DNA of 64,000 bases. Source: Salinibacter pepae (GTDB taxonomy: Bacteria > Bacteroidota > Rhodothermia > Rhodothermales > Salinibacteraceae). A program made the position numbers and the translations under genes. Where the stretch lies: contig NZ_CAMTTE010000001.1 in assembly GCF_947077775.1 (NCBI RefSeq), positions 2,446,501-2,510,500 on the forward strand. Reading direction: 5' to 3'. Position 1 is the stretch's first letter. Each line of letters begins with the position of its first letter. The notes under the pieces were generated by a model. It was not told where the DNA came from. It made no database searches and worked only from the letters and a program-made list of their open reading frames with translations. Shown here piece after piece: positions 28,231 to 35,914 of the stretch.

Positions 28231-29835
28231 ATGACTCAGGCGAACCCGAGCAGCACACACATGCGCACCTACGTCCAGTTGGGAGTGGCGGCCCTTCTCC
28301 TGCCCGCCCTGGTCTTCCTCACCGGCTGCGACAGCAGCGGAGGCGGAATGGAAGATCCAGAAACGAACGATCCGTCCTCCGCGGCCAACCTGGCCAATTA
28401 CGACACCACGGAGACGGCCATTGTCTTCAACGAGGAGGGGAATGACCTCGGCGTGGTGCCGAGCAATCAGGACGTTATCGACAACAACGCGAACGTCCGC
28501 TCCAACTACGTGAAGTGGACGAGTGACAACACGTATCATCTCGACGGGCGGACCTTCGTCAACCCGGGGGACACGCTCGAAATCGAACCGGGGACCGTCG
28601 TGAAGGGCATCCCGAACCAGGACCCGACGAACGCGAGCGTGCTCGTGGTCGCGAACGGCGGAACGATCATCGCCGACGGCAACCCCGGCAGCGACGATCC
28701 CAGCCAGGCGGACCCGATTATCTTCACGACCCGAGAGGACGACGTGAGCGCCCCGAACGATCTCTCGGCGGGCCTCGACGGCGCCTGGGGCGGCGTGATT
28801 ATCCTGGGCAACGGCCCGAAGAACTTTCCGGGCTCGCGCAACGTGGAGGGCATTCCGAGCGACGTGAGCCGCGCCTCCTTCGGGAGCAGCAGTCCGGACC
28901 CGCAGCACGACGCGGGCACCTTCCGTTTCGCCTCGATCCGGTACGGCGGGATCTCCATCGGCCAGGGCAACGAGATTAACGGCCTTACGATGGGGGCGCT
29001 GGGTGCCGGCACCACGATCGAGTACGTCGAGGTCTTCAACAACCAGGACGATGGCTTCGAGTGGTTTGGCGGCAACGTCAACGGTCGGTACCTCCTGTCC
29101 TCCCGCAACGGGGACGACTCCTTCGACATCGACCAGGGCTACAGCGGGAACCTTCAGTTCCTCCTCGCCATCCAGACGCCGAACCGCGGCGACCGCACCG
29201 GAGAGCACGACAGTGGCGACGACGGATACGGGGGCAACAGTGGCGCGACTGGAGAAGGCGACACGCCGATCTCCGACCCGCAAATTTACAACGCCACGTA
29301 CATTGGCTCGGGGCCGAATGGCTCGGGCGACGTCGGGTTGAAGCTCCGGGACAATTTCGGCGGCAACTACTTCAACTCGATTTTCTACGACTTCCCGCTT
29401 CAACTCATCGAGGTCGAGAATAAAACAGACGACCAGGGGAACGACATCGGCCCCGACGCTCGGGACCGCTGGGAGTCGAGCCAAGAGCCGGGCCGGCTGA
29501 CGGTCGAGAGCAGCATCGCCTGGAAGTTTCAGTCGGTGTCGGACGCCAGCGCTCCCTTCGAAGACCTCGTCGAGAACGGCGGATCGTGGGGGGCGACGGT
29601 GGCCGACGACCTCGAAAACAACTACGACGTGACGTACGAGGACCCGGGCCTCTCGCGCTCGCTGGGCGGCACCTTCCAGACGGTGGGCGTGGTCCCGACC
29701 GGTGACGTCAGCGGGGGACAGTCTCCGCAGGGCAGCTACTTCGAGTCGGTGACCTACAAGGGCGCCTTCGACCCAGGGGGCAGCAACTGGGCGAAGGGCT
29801 GGACCTTCTCCGACGAGGTTGGAATGTTCGAGTAG
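28231..29835 (+). CDS. Large secreted lipoprotein, beta-helix-like, paired with the TonB receptor
   Basis: With ATG 28231 the protein has 534 residues; ATG 28261 (MRTYVQ) would also fit and gives a tighter signal peptide. The lipobox is FLTGC, followed by SSGGG. The body is rich in Gly, Asn and Asp and reads as a repeating beta structure (TFVNPGDTLEIEPGTVVKG, AWGGVIILGNGP, IEYVEVFNNQDDGFEWFGG, YLLSSRNGDDSFD), suggesting a right-handed beta-helix. No enzyme motif was recognised. Its position after the receptor suggests a surface ligand-capture partner. This is inference. Confidence 0.75.
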   Translation: MTQANPSSTHMRTYVQLGVAALLLPALVFLTGCDSSGGGMEDPETNDPSSAANLANYDTTETAIVFNEEGNDLGVVPSNQDVIDNNANVRSNYVKWTSDNTYHLDGRTFVNPGDTLEIEPGTVVKGIPNQDPTNASVLVVANGGTIIADGNPGSDDPSQADPIIFTTREDDVSAPNDLSAGLDGAWGGVIILGNGPKNFPGSRNVEGIPSDVSRASFGSSSPDPQHDAGTFRFASIRYGGISIGQGNEINGLTMGALGAGTTIEYVEVFNNQDDGFEWFGGNVNGRYLLSSRNGDDSFDIDQGYSGNLQFLLAIQTPNRGDRTGEHDSGDDGYGGNSGATGEGDTPISDPQIYNATYIGSGPNGSGDVGLKLRDNFGGNYFNSIFYDFPLQLIEVENKTDDQGNDIGPDARDRWESSQEPGRLTVESSIAWKFQSVSDASAPFEDLVENGGSWGATVADDLENNYDVTYEDPGLSRSLGGTFQTVGVVPTGDVSGGQSPQGSYFESVTYKGAFDPGGSNWAKGWTFSDEVGMFE

Positions 29836-29870
29836 TGCGTCGCTGAGGATGACGTACTGCGTGCCTGTCC

Positions 29871-29909
29871 GCCGGGCATCCCCGATTGACGGGGGTGCCC
29901 GGCGTTTTT
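29871..29909 (+). terminator. Strong terminator after the beta-helix lipoprotein
   Basis: A stem of GCCGGGCA with TGCCCGGC, extended inward by CCCC/GGGG, is followed by TTTTT. Confidence 0.9.
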
Positions 29910-30029
29910 GTGTTGGGGCCCCAGGGCGGGGCCGGAAGGCCACTCGCCGATTGGGAACGGAGCACCCGCATCTCGTGTGCGTGTGGTAGTCCAGTCGGAA
30001 TGTCCCACCCACCATGCACCGGCGACGCA

Positions 30030-31181
30030 ATGGCGCTGCGCTGTCTTTTTGTCGTCCAGGGCGAGGGCCGCGGCCACCTCACGCAGGCGATGGCCCTGCG
30101 GCGCCTGCTCCGGGACGCCGGGCATCGGGTCGCCGGGGTCGTCGTGGGCAAGAGCGACGACCAGGCGGTGCCGGCCTTCTTCCGGGCGGCGTTCGAGGCC
30201 CCCGTCACGGACGTCGAGAGCCCGGGCTTCGTGTCGGACGACGCGGACCGCTCGGTGCGGCCGTGGGCCACGCTGCGCCGGGCGCTCGGGCGCACGCCGA
30301 CCTACTGGCGCAGCCTGTCGGCCCTCGACGCCGCCATCAGGCGCCACGACCCGGACGTGGTGGTAAATTTCTTTGAGCCCCTGATGGGCCTCCACGCTGT
30401 GACGCATTCGCCGTCCGTGCCGGTCGTGGCGGTGGCCCACCAGTATATGTTTTTGCACCCCGCCTACCAATTTCCGCCGGGGCGCAGGGACAAACGGTGG
30501 GCGGCCCGCGCGTTTGCCCGCCTCACGGCCTGCGGCGCCTCGCGGCGCCTCGCGCTCTCGCTCTACCCGGCCCCCGATCGGTCCCAGGACGACCTGGCGG
30601 TGCTGCCGCCGCTCCTGCGGCCGGGCGTGTTTCGGCAGCCCCGAGACCGAACCGAGCCCTTCGTTCTCGTCTACATCCTGAACAGCGGGTACGCCGACGA
30701 GGTGATCCGGTGGCACGAGCAGAACCCGACGGTGCCGCTCCACTGCTTCTGGGACCGGCCGGACGCGGCCCCTGTGGAGGCCTACGACGAGACGCTGACC
30801 TTCCACCAGCTCGACGACGAGAAATTCCTCCGCCTCATGGCCCGGTGCCGCGGCTTCGTGTCCACCGCCGGCTTTGAGTCGATCGCGGAGGCGATGTACC
30901 TGGGGACGCCGGTTCAGGTGGTGCCGGTGGAGGGGCACTACGAGCAACGCTGCAATGCCGTCGACGCGGTGCGGGCCGGCGCGGGGGTGCGCAGCACGCA
31001 ATTCGACATTGGGCACCTCCGGGCTGCGCTGGCCCGCGGATCGACCCCCGAGGCGCGCTTCCAGGCGTGGGTGCGGCAGGGGCGCCACCGGTTCGTGCGG
31101 GAGCTTGAGGCGGCCGCCCGCCGCCCTGTCACCGGGTCGTTGGGGCCGCGGGTGGCGGAGCGAATTCTCGAGGCGGCCTGA
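30030..31181 (+). CDS. MurG-like glycosyltransferase (GT28-type fold)
   Basis: This is a 383-residue protein starting MALRCLFVVQGEGRGHLTQA, the N-terminal GxGHxxQA loop of the MurG/MGDG-synthase group and the MJ1255-type family. The C-terminal nucleotide-sugar region shows FVSTAGFESIAEAMYLGTPV followed by EGHYEQRCNA, the expected donor-binding helix. No membrane span. The acceptor is unknown; a glycolipid is possible. A longer frame from 29886 is rejected because it runs through the terminator. The next gene starts 45 bp downstream. Confidence 0.85.
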   Translation: MALRCLFVVQGEGRGHLTQAMALRRLLRDAGHRVAGVVVGKSDDQAVPAFFRAAFEAPVTDVESPGFVSDDADRSVRPWATLRRALGRTPTYWRSLSALDAAIRRHDPDVVVNFFEPLMGLHAVTHSPSVPVVAVAHQYMFLHPAYQFPPGRRDKRWAARAFARLTACGASRRLALSLYPAPDRSQDDLAVLPPLLRPGVFRQPRDRTEPFVLVYILNSGYADEVIRWHEQNPTVPLHCFWDRPDAAPVEAYDETLTFHQLDDEKFLRLMARCRGFVSTAGFESIAEAMYLGTPVQVVPVEGHYEQRCNAVDAVRAGAGVRSTQFDIGHLRAALARGSTPEARFQAWVRQGRHRFVRELEAAARRPVTGSLGPRVAERILEAA

Positions 31182-31226
31182 TGCAGGGCCCGTCCGTCCG
31201 TTGAACGTTCGCAACGAGGCATTGCC

Positions 31227-31541
31227 ATGGGGGTCCGACGCGTATTGCAGGGGCTGGCGTGGAGCGGGGCCGGGCTGCTGGTCGCCGCGTTCCTAATCGG
31301 GTACGCGGCGCCGTACCTCCCGCCGGCCCGCTTCTGGTGGACGGACCTGTTTGCCGTGCTGCTTCCCGCCCTCGCCGCGGCGGTCGGCCTGCTGGGCATT
31401 GGACTGGTGGGCCAGGGGGCCTACTCGGGACGGTGGGGGCGCCTGGGGGGCGGGGGGCACTGCTCCTGCTCGTCGCACTGCGGTTTGGACCGGTGCCAAC
31501 GGGGGAGGCGTCGGGGCACGACGCGGACGCGCTGCGGGTGA
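31227..31541 (+). pseudogene. N-terminal membrane part of a frameshifted endonuclease/exonuclease/phosphatase-family gene
   Basis: The frame from ATG 31227 encodes two or three membrane helices (LAWSGAGLLVAAFLIGYAA, LFAVLLPALAAAVGLLGIG) and then, after the G-tracts at 31445-31450 and 31452-31457, becomes nonsense (HCSCSSHCGL). The natural continuation (GALLLLVALRFGPVP) is in the frame of the next feature. A net change of one base within the G-tracts joins them into one protein of ~366 residues. A sequencing error, true mutation or slippage site cannot be separated from sequence alone. Confidence 0.6.
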
Positions 31542-32326
31542 TGACGTTCAACCTGCCCCCTGCATTCGCCCGCGGGCCGGACCGCGAGCGTACGCTGGCT
31601 GAGCTCGTCCAGCGGGAGGCCCCCGCCGTGCTGAGCGTCCAGGAGACGTGGATGAAAACACGGTCGGCGTCGGACGACGGGGGGCTGTTTGTGTCCTGGC
31701 CGCTCCGGGTGCTCCTGGAAGACTCGGTCGGGTACGCCCTGCCACGGGCCCGCCCCCCCGAGACCACGATCTACCGGCCGGTGCTGGGGCAGGTGCGATT
31801 GGACTCGATGCGTGTGCACCCGCTGCCCCCGTCCGGGGCGTCCGACCCGCGTTCCCGCTATACGCGTACGTTCTTCACCTGGCAGGGGCGCCCCGCCGTG
31901 CTCTACAACGTCCACCTCCACACGGTGGGCACCCGCCCCTGGGACCTGCCGGGCACGGCCGCGTCGCTTGCGCGCTGGCGCACCGTCCTGCGGACGTACC
32001 GGGCGGGGGCGCTGCACCGCGCCGACCAGGCCCGCCGCATCCACCGGCACATCGAGCAGGAAACGCGCCCGGTGCTCCTAACGGGCGACTTCAACAGCAC
32101 CCCGCACCAGTGGGCCTACCGCCACCTACTGCAGGGCCTTCGGGCGGCGGGCGGGGGCGCCACCTTTCCGGCCGGGTGGCCCCTCGTGCAGATCGACCAC
32201 GTCCTGGTCGGGCCGGCGTGGCGCGTCGGGTCGGCCACCGTTCCGGGGCTGGACACCACGGACTTTGTGTCGGACCACCGTCCCGTCGTCGCCCGGGTCC
32301 GGTGGCGGGACGGCTACGAGGAGTAG
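31541..32326 (+). CDS. Endonuclease/exonuclease/phosphatase (EEP) domain, downstream part of the frameshifted gene
   Basis: This frame encodes the EEP catalytic domain from MTFNLPPAFARG onward (261 residues from ATG 31541; the open frame extends back to 31259). Family motifs: VLSVQETWM (metal-binding Glu), YNVHLHTVG, LLTGDFNSTPHQW (D and N of the active site), IDHVLVG and the final SDHRPVVA with the catalytic histidine. With the upstream membrane helices it resembles periplasm-facing EEP proteins. The substrate (nucleic acid, phospholipid or inositol phosphate) is unknown. It overlaps the convergent phoU gene by 13 bp. Confidence 0.8.
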   Translation: MTFNLPPAFARGPDRERTLAELVQREAPAVLSVQETWMKTRSASDDGGLFVSWPLRVLLEDSVGYALPRARPPETTIYRPVLGQVRLDSMRVHPLPPSGASDPRSRYTRTFFTWQGRPAVLYNVHLHTVGTRPWDLPGTAASLARWRTVLRTYRAGALHRADQARRIHRHIEQETRPVLLTGDFNSTPHQWAYRHLLQGLRAAGGGATFPAGWPLVQIDHVLVGPAWRVGSATVPGLDTTDFVSDHRPVVARVRWRDGYEE

Positions 32327-33024
32327 GAGGAGCGGAGGGGCGATCTGCTGCCGGGGGCCATCTCCTCCTGCACGCTGGCGTGGCGGATGTCGACGCCCTC
32401 GATGAGAAAGACGACGCCCTTCGCGATGTTGGTCGAGTGGTCCGAGATCCGCTCGATGGCCTTGCTGGCGGTGATCAGGTGGGCGGCCACCTCGGCGTGC
32501 TCCGGGTTCTTCTGGATGTAGTCCACCAGCCCCCGAAAGTTTTCGTGGTGGAGGCGGTCCACCTCGTCGTCCAGATCGGGAATGCTGCGCGCCAGCTCTG
32601 CGTCCTGGTCCAGGAAGGCCTGCTTCGCCTCGTCGAGCATGCGGCGGGCCGCCTGGCTCATCTCGCGGATTTTGACCGCGTCCAGGACGCCGGGGGCCTC
32701 GGTCACGTGCTCCGCGTTGCCGGCCAGGTTGCGGCAGTGGTCCCCAATCCGCTCCAGGTCGGTGTTGATCTTTTCGACCGTGAGCAGGGTGCGGAGGTCG
32801 GTGGCGACGGGCTGGTGGCGGGCCAGGATGCGCTGGCAGTACTCGTCGACCTCCAGCTCCAGGGCGTCGACCTCACGGTCACGGTCCATGATGCGCTCGG
32901 CCTGGTCCACGTCGTGGGCGAGCAGGGCGTCGACGGCGTCGGTAAACTGTTCGGCCACGATGGTGGCCATGTCGAGCAGGCGGCTGCGGAGCTCCGTAAG
33001 TTCGCGGGCGAGGCGGTTCGGCAT
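32314..33024 (-). CDS. phoU: Phosphate transport system regulator PhoU
   Basis: This is a 236-residue helical protein with two PhoU repeats. The start MPNRLARELTELRSRL gives the normal length; a longer frame adds 87 unrelated residues. Metal-binding style motifs are VDALELEVDEYCQRI with TVEKINTDLERIGDHCRN in the first half and EVDRLHHENFRG with ASKAIERISDHSTNIA in the second. PhoU restrains the Pho regulon and Pst transport. No pst genes are adjacent, which is odd; it is a stand-alone gene here. Confidence 0.95.
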   Translation of the reverse strand: MPNRLARELTELRSRLLDMATIVAEQFTDAVDALLAHDVDQAERIMDRDREVDALELEVDEYCQRILARHQPVATDLRTLLTVEKINTDLERIGDHCRNLAGNAEHVTEAPGVLDAVKIREMSQAARRMLDEAKQAFLDQDAELARSIPDLDDEVDRLHHENFRGLVDYIQKNPEHAEVAAHLITASKAIERISDHSTNIAKGVVFLIEGVDIRHASVQEEMAPGSRSPLRSSYSS

Positions 33025-33167
33025 GAGGGTCCCGGTCGGGTCGTCGGAGGATATTTGAGCACTGTCATACGACCGGGGCAGAGGAATGTGCCGTCGGGGC
33101 GTAGAAGCCCGGGCCCCGTCGTTCCCGACGGCGGCCCGAGTGGCAGGCGGCCCCGCCTGGCGGGCCG

Positions 33168-34379
33168 CTATCCCGCCGCGCGGGAATGGGCAGGGGGGCG
33201 ATCGGTCGTGTCGGGGGCGGGCGGGGTGCCCTGCCGCCAGAGGGCGCGCAGGACCGACAGGTACGTGTCGGCGACGGCGGGCCACCCGAACGTGCCCTCG
33301 GTGTAGTGGAGGGCCCGCTGTGCGGCGGCGTCCAGGGCCTCGGGGTCGTTGCGGTACGCCGCGATGGCGTCCACGAACGCGTCGGGGGACTGGGGGGCGA
33401 CGAGGTGGCCGTTCACGCCGTCGGCAATCACATCCTGGATGCCCTCAAGGCGGGCGGCGACGGCGGGGGTGCCGCACTGCCCGGCTTCGAGAAGCACGAT
33501 CCCGAAGCCCTCCATGTCGTCCTCGACGGGCACGTTGGGCATCAAAAACAGGTCGGCCCCGCGGTAGAGAGCGCCCAGGGTGTCGTTCGGAACCCGGCCC
33601 AGGAGGCGGACGCGAGGAGCCAGGTCGTGCCGCGCGACGGCGGCCTCGATCGTGTCGAGCTCAGGGCCGTCGCCGGCGACCCAGTAGTGCACGTCGGCGG
33701 GGAGGCGGGGCATCACCGTGTCGACGAACCAGGCCGTGCCCTTGCGCTCGACCTGTCGGCCCACGCTGCAGAGCAGGAGCCCGTCGGGTGGGGGGGAGGG
33801 GGGCGACGCCTCCACACTCGCGCCCAGGGCCCGGCGGGCCGTTGCCCGATCGGCGGGCGCCTCGAAGCGATCCGTGTCGGTTCCGTTGGGCACCACGCGG
33901 AGTTGATCGGCCGAGGCGCCGCGGTCGAGGCAGGCCTGGCGGGTGGCCCGGCTGACCGGGAGCACCGCGTCGAGGGCGCCGAACACCGTCGGGACGAACC
34001 ACTGGTAGGGCGGGAACGGGGTCGTCACGTCCAGCCCGTGCACGATGGCGGCCGTCCGCACGCCATGGCGGCGGAGCAGGCCCCGCAGGGGCACTGCGAG
34101 GCTGGCCGTCACCATCGAGGAGAACAGGACGACGTCGACGGCGCTCTGCCGGGCGGCCCGGGCAATCTGCCAGCCGGCGCGGGCGAGAAACAGGGGCGTC
34201 TTCAGGTGCACCGTGCGCCAGGCGCTGCGCAGCAGCAGGGCGTCGTAGTCGAGGGCGTTCGCGTCGGCCCGGGCCTCCAGGGTCTCGTGGAGCTTGAGGG
34301 CGACGCGCTGCATGCCGCCCACGTTGGCCAGGGGGCGGCCTTCGGGCGGAAGCGAATGGGAGACGAAGAGAAGGCGCAC
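33168..34379 (-). CDS. GT4-family glycosyltransferase
   Basis: GTG 34379 gives 403 residues opening MRLLFVSHSLPPEG, the beta1-loop of GT4/GT-B enzymes, followed by NVGGMQRVA. The C-terminal half shows LLCSVGRQVERKGTAW, YWVAGDGPELDTIEAAV and the donor-binding EDDMEGFGIVLLEAGQCGTPAVA, whose E..GFG..LLEA.. pattern is the GT4 EX7E motif. It is 29 bp from the preceding gene and should be co-transcribed with it. A longer frame upstream belongs to that gene in another frame. Confidence 0.88.
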   Translation of the reverse strand: MRLLFVSHSLPPEGRPLANVGGMQRVALKLHETLEARADANALDYDALLLRSAWRTVHLKTPLFLARAGWQIARAARQSAVDVVLFSSMVTASLAVPLRGLLRRHGVRTAAIVHGLDVTTPFPPYQWFVPTVFGALDAVLPVSRATRQACLDRGASADQLRVVPNGTDTDRFEAPADRATARRALGASVEASPPSPPPDGLLLCSVGRQVERKGTAWFVDTVMPRLPADVHYWVAGDGPELDTIEAAVARHDLAPRVRLLGRVPNDTLGALYRGADLFLMPNVPVEDDMEGFGIVLLEAGQCGTPAVAARLEGIQDVIADGVNGHLVAPQSPDAFVDAIAAYRNDPEALDAAAQRALHYTEGTFGWPAVADTYLSVLRALWRQGTPPAPDTTDRPPAHSRAAG

Positions 34380-34408
34380 GGGGGCGGCCGACCGGTGGTG
34401 GGAAGACG

Positions 34409-35644
34409 TTACGCAGTTGCGCCCGTCGGGGCCGGATCTGGCGGAGAAGAAGACGGGTGGTGCGGGAGCACCTCGTCGTAGTACCGGCTCATGCGGTGCA
34501 GGACGGCGGGCCAGGTGAAGTCCTGGGCGCGCCTGCGGGCGGCGGTGCCCATCCGGTCGCGACGCCGCTCGTCGACGACGAGGGTGCGCACCGCCTCGGC
34601 AAACGCCTCGACGTGACCGGGGGAGCAGAGCCGGCCCGTGGTGCCGTCGTCCACAAGGTCGCGGCTGCCGGCCGCGTCGGCACAGACCGTCGGGAGGCCC
34701 GATGCCATCGCCTCCAGGGTCACGTTGCCGAACGTTTCGGTGTCGCTCGGAAACAGAAAGACGTCGGACGAGGCGTAGGCCCGGGCCAGCTCGGGGCCGT
34801 CGAGGAAGCCGGGAAAGGTGGCGTTCGGCAGGCGGGTTTCCAGCTCCTCCCGCGCCGGGCCGTCGCCCACAACCACACTGTGGTGGGGGACGCCCTGGCG
34901 CTCCAGCCGATCGATGACGTCGGCGTACACGTCGAGCCCCTTCTCCCACACGAGCCGACTGACGAACGCGACCACCACCTCGTCGGGGCCGATGCCGTGG
35001 GCCCGGCGCCACGCGGCAGAGCGGCGGCTCGGGGCGAAGCGGTCGGTGTCCACCCCGCGGGGCCAGAGCCGAAGGTCGCTGTCGATGCCGTGTCTCCGAA
35101 GCGCGTCCGCCATGGCGTGGGTGGGGACGTAGACCTGCCGGCACTGGTTGTAGAACGAGCGCAGGTAGCCCCAGACGGGCGCCTCCAGCAGGCCGAGGTG
35201 GTAGTACTTGAGGTAGGAGCTGAAGTGGGTGTGGTAGGACGTTACGACGGGCGTGTCGGTGGCCTGGGCGCGCTGGAGGGCGTTGTGGCCCAGGAGGTCG
35301 GGCGTGGCGATGTGGTACAGCGTCGGGGCGAAGTCGTCCAGCGCCTGCCGAACGGAGGGGGTAAGGCCCAGGGACAGCCGGTATTCCGAGCGGCCGGGCA
35401 CCGGCAGGGAGGGCACGGACGTGAGCGTGCCGGCGTGGTCCTCGATGGCCGGGTCCTCCACCGTGGGGGCGAAGACGCGCACCTCAGCGCCCTGTTGCTC
35501 CAGGTGCTCGACGAGGCGGTTGAGCGTGAGTGACACCCCGTCGGCGATGTGGGTGTAGGCCCCGGCAAAGAGCGCGATGCGCCGGGACGAGCGGCGGGAG
35601 GGACGGTCGGCGCGTGAAGGTTGCGAGTCGGCGGCCGGGCTCAT
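34409..35644 (-). CDS. GT4-family glycosyltransferase (MgtA/SQD2-like)
   Basis: This is a 411-residue GT-B enzyme. The N-terminal basic, disordered ~20 residues precede ALFAGAYTHIADGVSLTLNRL. TPDLLGHNALQRA and VTSYHTHFSSYLKYY are characteristic of the mannosyl-, glucosyl- and sulfoquinovosyl-transferase group that modifies diacylglycerol. The donor motif is DTETFGNVTLEAMASGLP. A glycolipid product is plausible, and could relate to the sulfonolipid-rich envelopes of halophilic Bacteroidota relatives, but this is inference. Paired with the GT4 gene at 33168. Confidence 0.87.
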   Translation of the reverse strand: MSPAADSQPSRADRPSRRSSRRIALFAGAYTHIADGVSLTLNRLVEHLEQQGAEVRVFAPTVEDPAIEDHAGTLTSVPSLPVPGRSEYRLSLGLTPSVRQALDDFAPTLYHIATPDLLGHNALQRAQATDTPVVTSYHTHFSSYLKYYHLGLLEAPVWGYLRSFYNQCRQVYVPTHAMADALRRHGIDSDLRLWPRGVDTDRFAPSRRSAAWRRAHGIGPDEVVVAFVSRLVWEKGLDVYADVIDRLERQGVPHHSVVVGDGPAREELETRLPNATFPGFLDGPELARAYASSDVFLFPSDTETFGNVTLEAMASGLPTVCADAAGSRDLVDDGTTGRLCSPGHVEAFAEAVRTLVVDERRRDRMGTAARRRAQDFTWPAVLHRMSRYYDEVLPHHPSSSPPDPAPTGATA

Positions 35645-35816
35645 ACAGGTGGGGCAGAGGCAAAGGGGGGCTACGCGAAGCGGCGCCAGGGACGTAAACG
35701 CAACGCCCGTACGGCACTTGTAGTTGGGAAAGGATCTTCGAAATTACACGGCCGCCCTCAACCAGAAGAAAGTAACGCAGGCCGTCCTCCGGACGCCCAA
35801 CACGAGGGACCGGCAC

Positions 35817-35852
35817 CAAAAAGGCCCCAGGGAGCAGCCGTCCCTGGGGCCT
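35817..35852 (-). terminator. Terminator of the metalloprotease gene
   Basis: A perfect 12-bp stem (AGGCCCCAGGGA with TCCCTGGGGCCT) and 7-nt loop, with a run of five A on the plus strand at 35818-35822, i.e. a U-run in the minus transcript, 63 bp past the stop. Confidence 0.9.
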
Positions 35853-35914
35853 CTGGCGTTTTGGGATGTCGCCGCCGGGGAGACGCGGACTGCTTTTCCC
35901 GCGGCCGCCACGCA

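Noticed and set aside
32314-32326. Convergent overlap of the EEP gene and phoU as a regulatory antisense pair
   Set aside because: An overlap of 13 bp between convergent ends is common in compact genomes.
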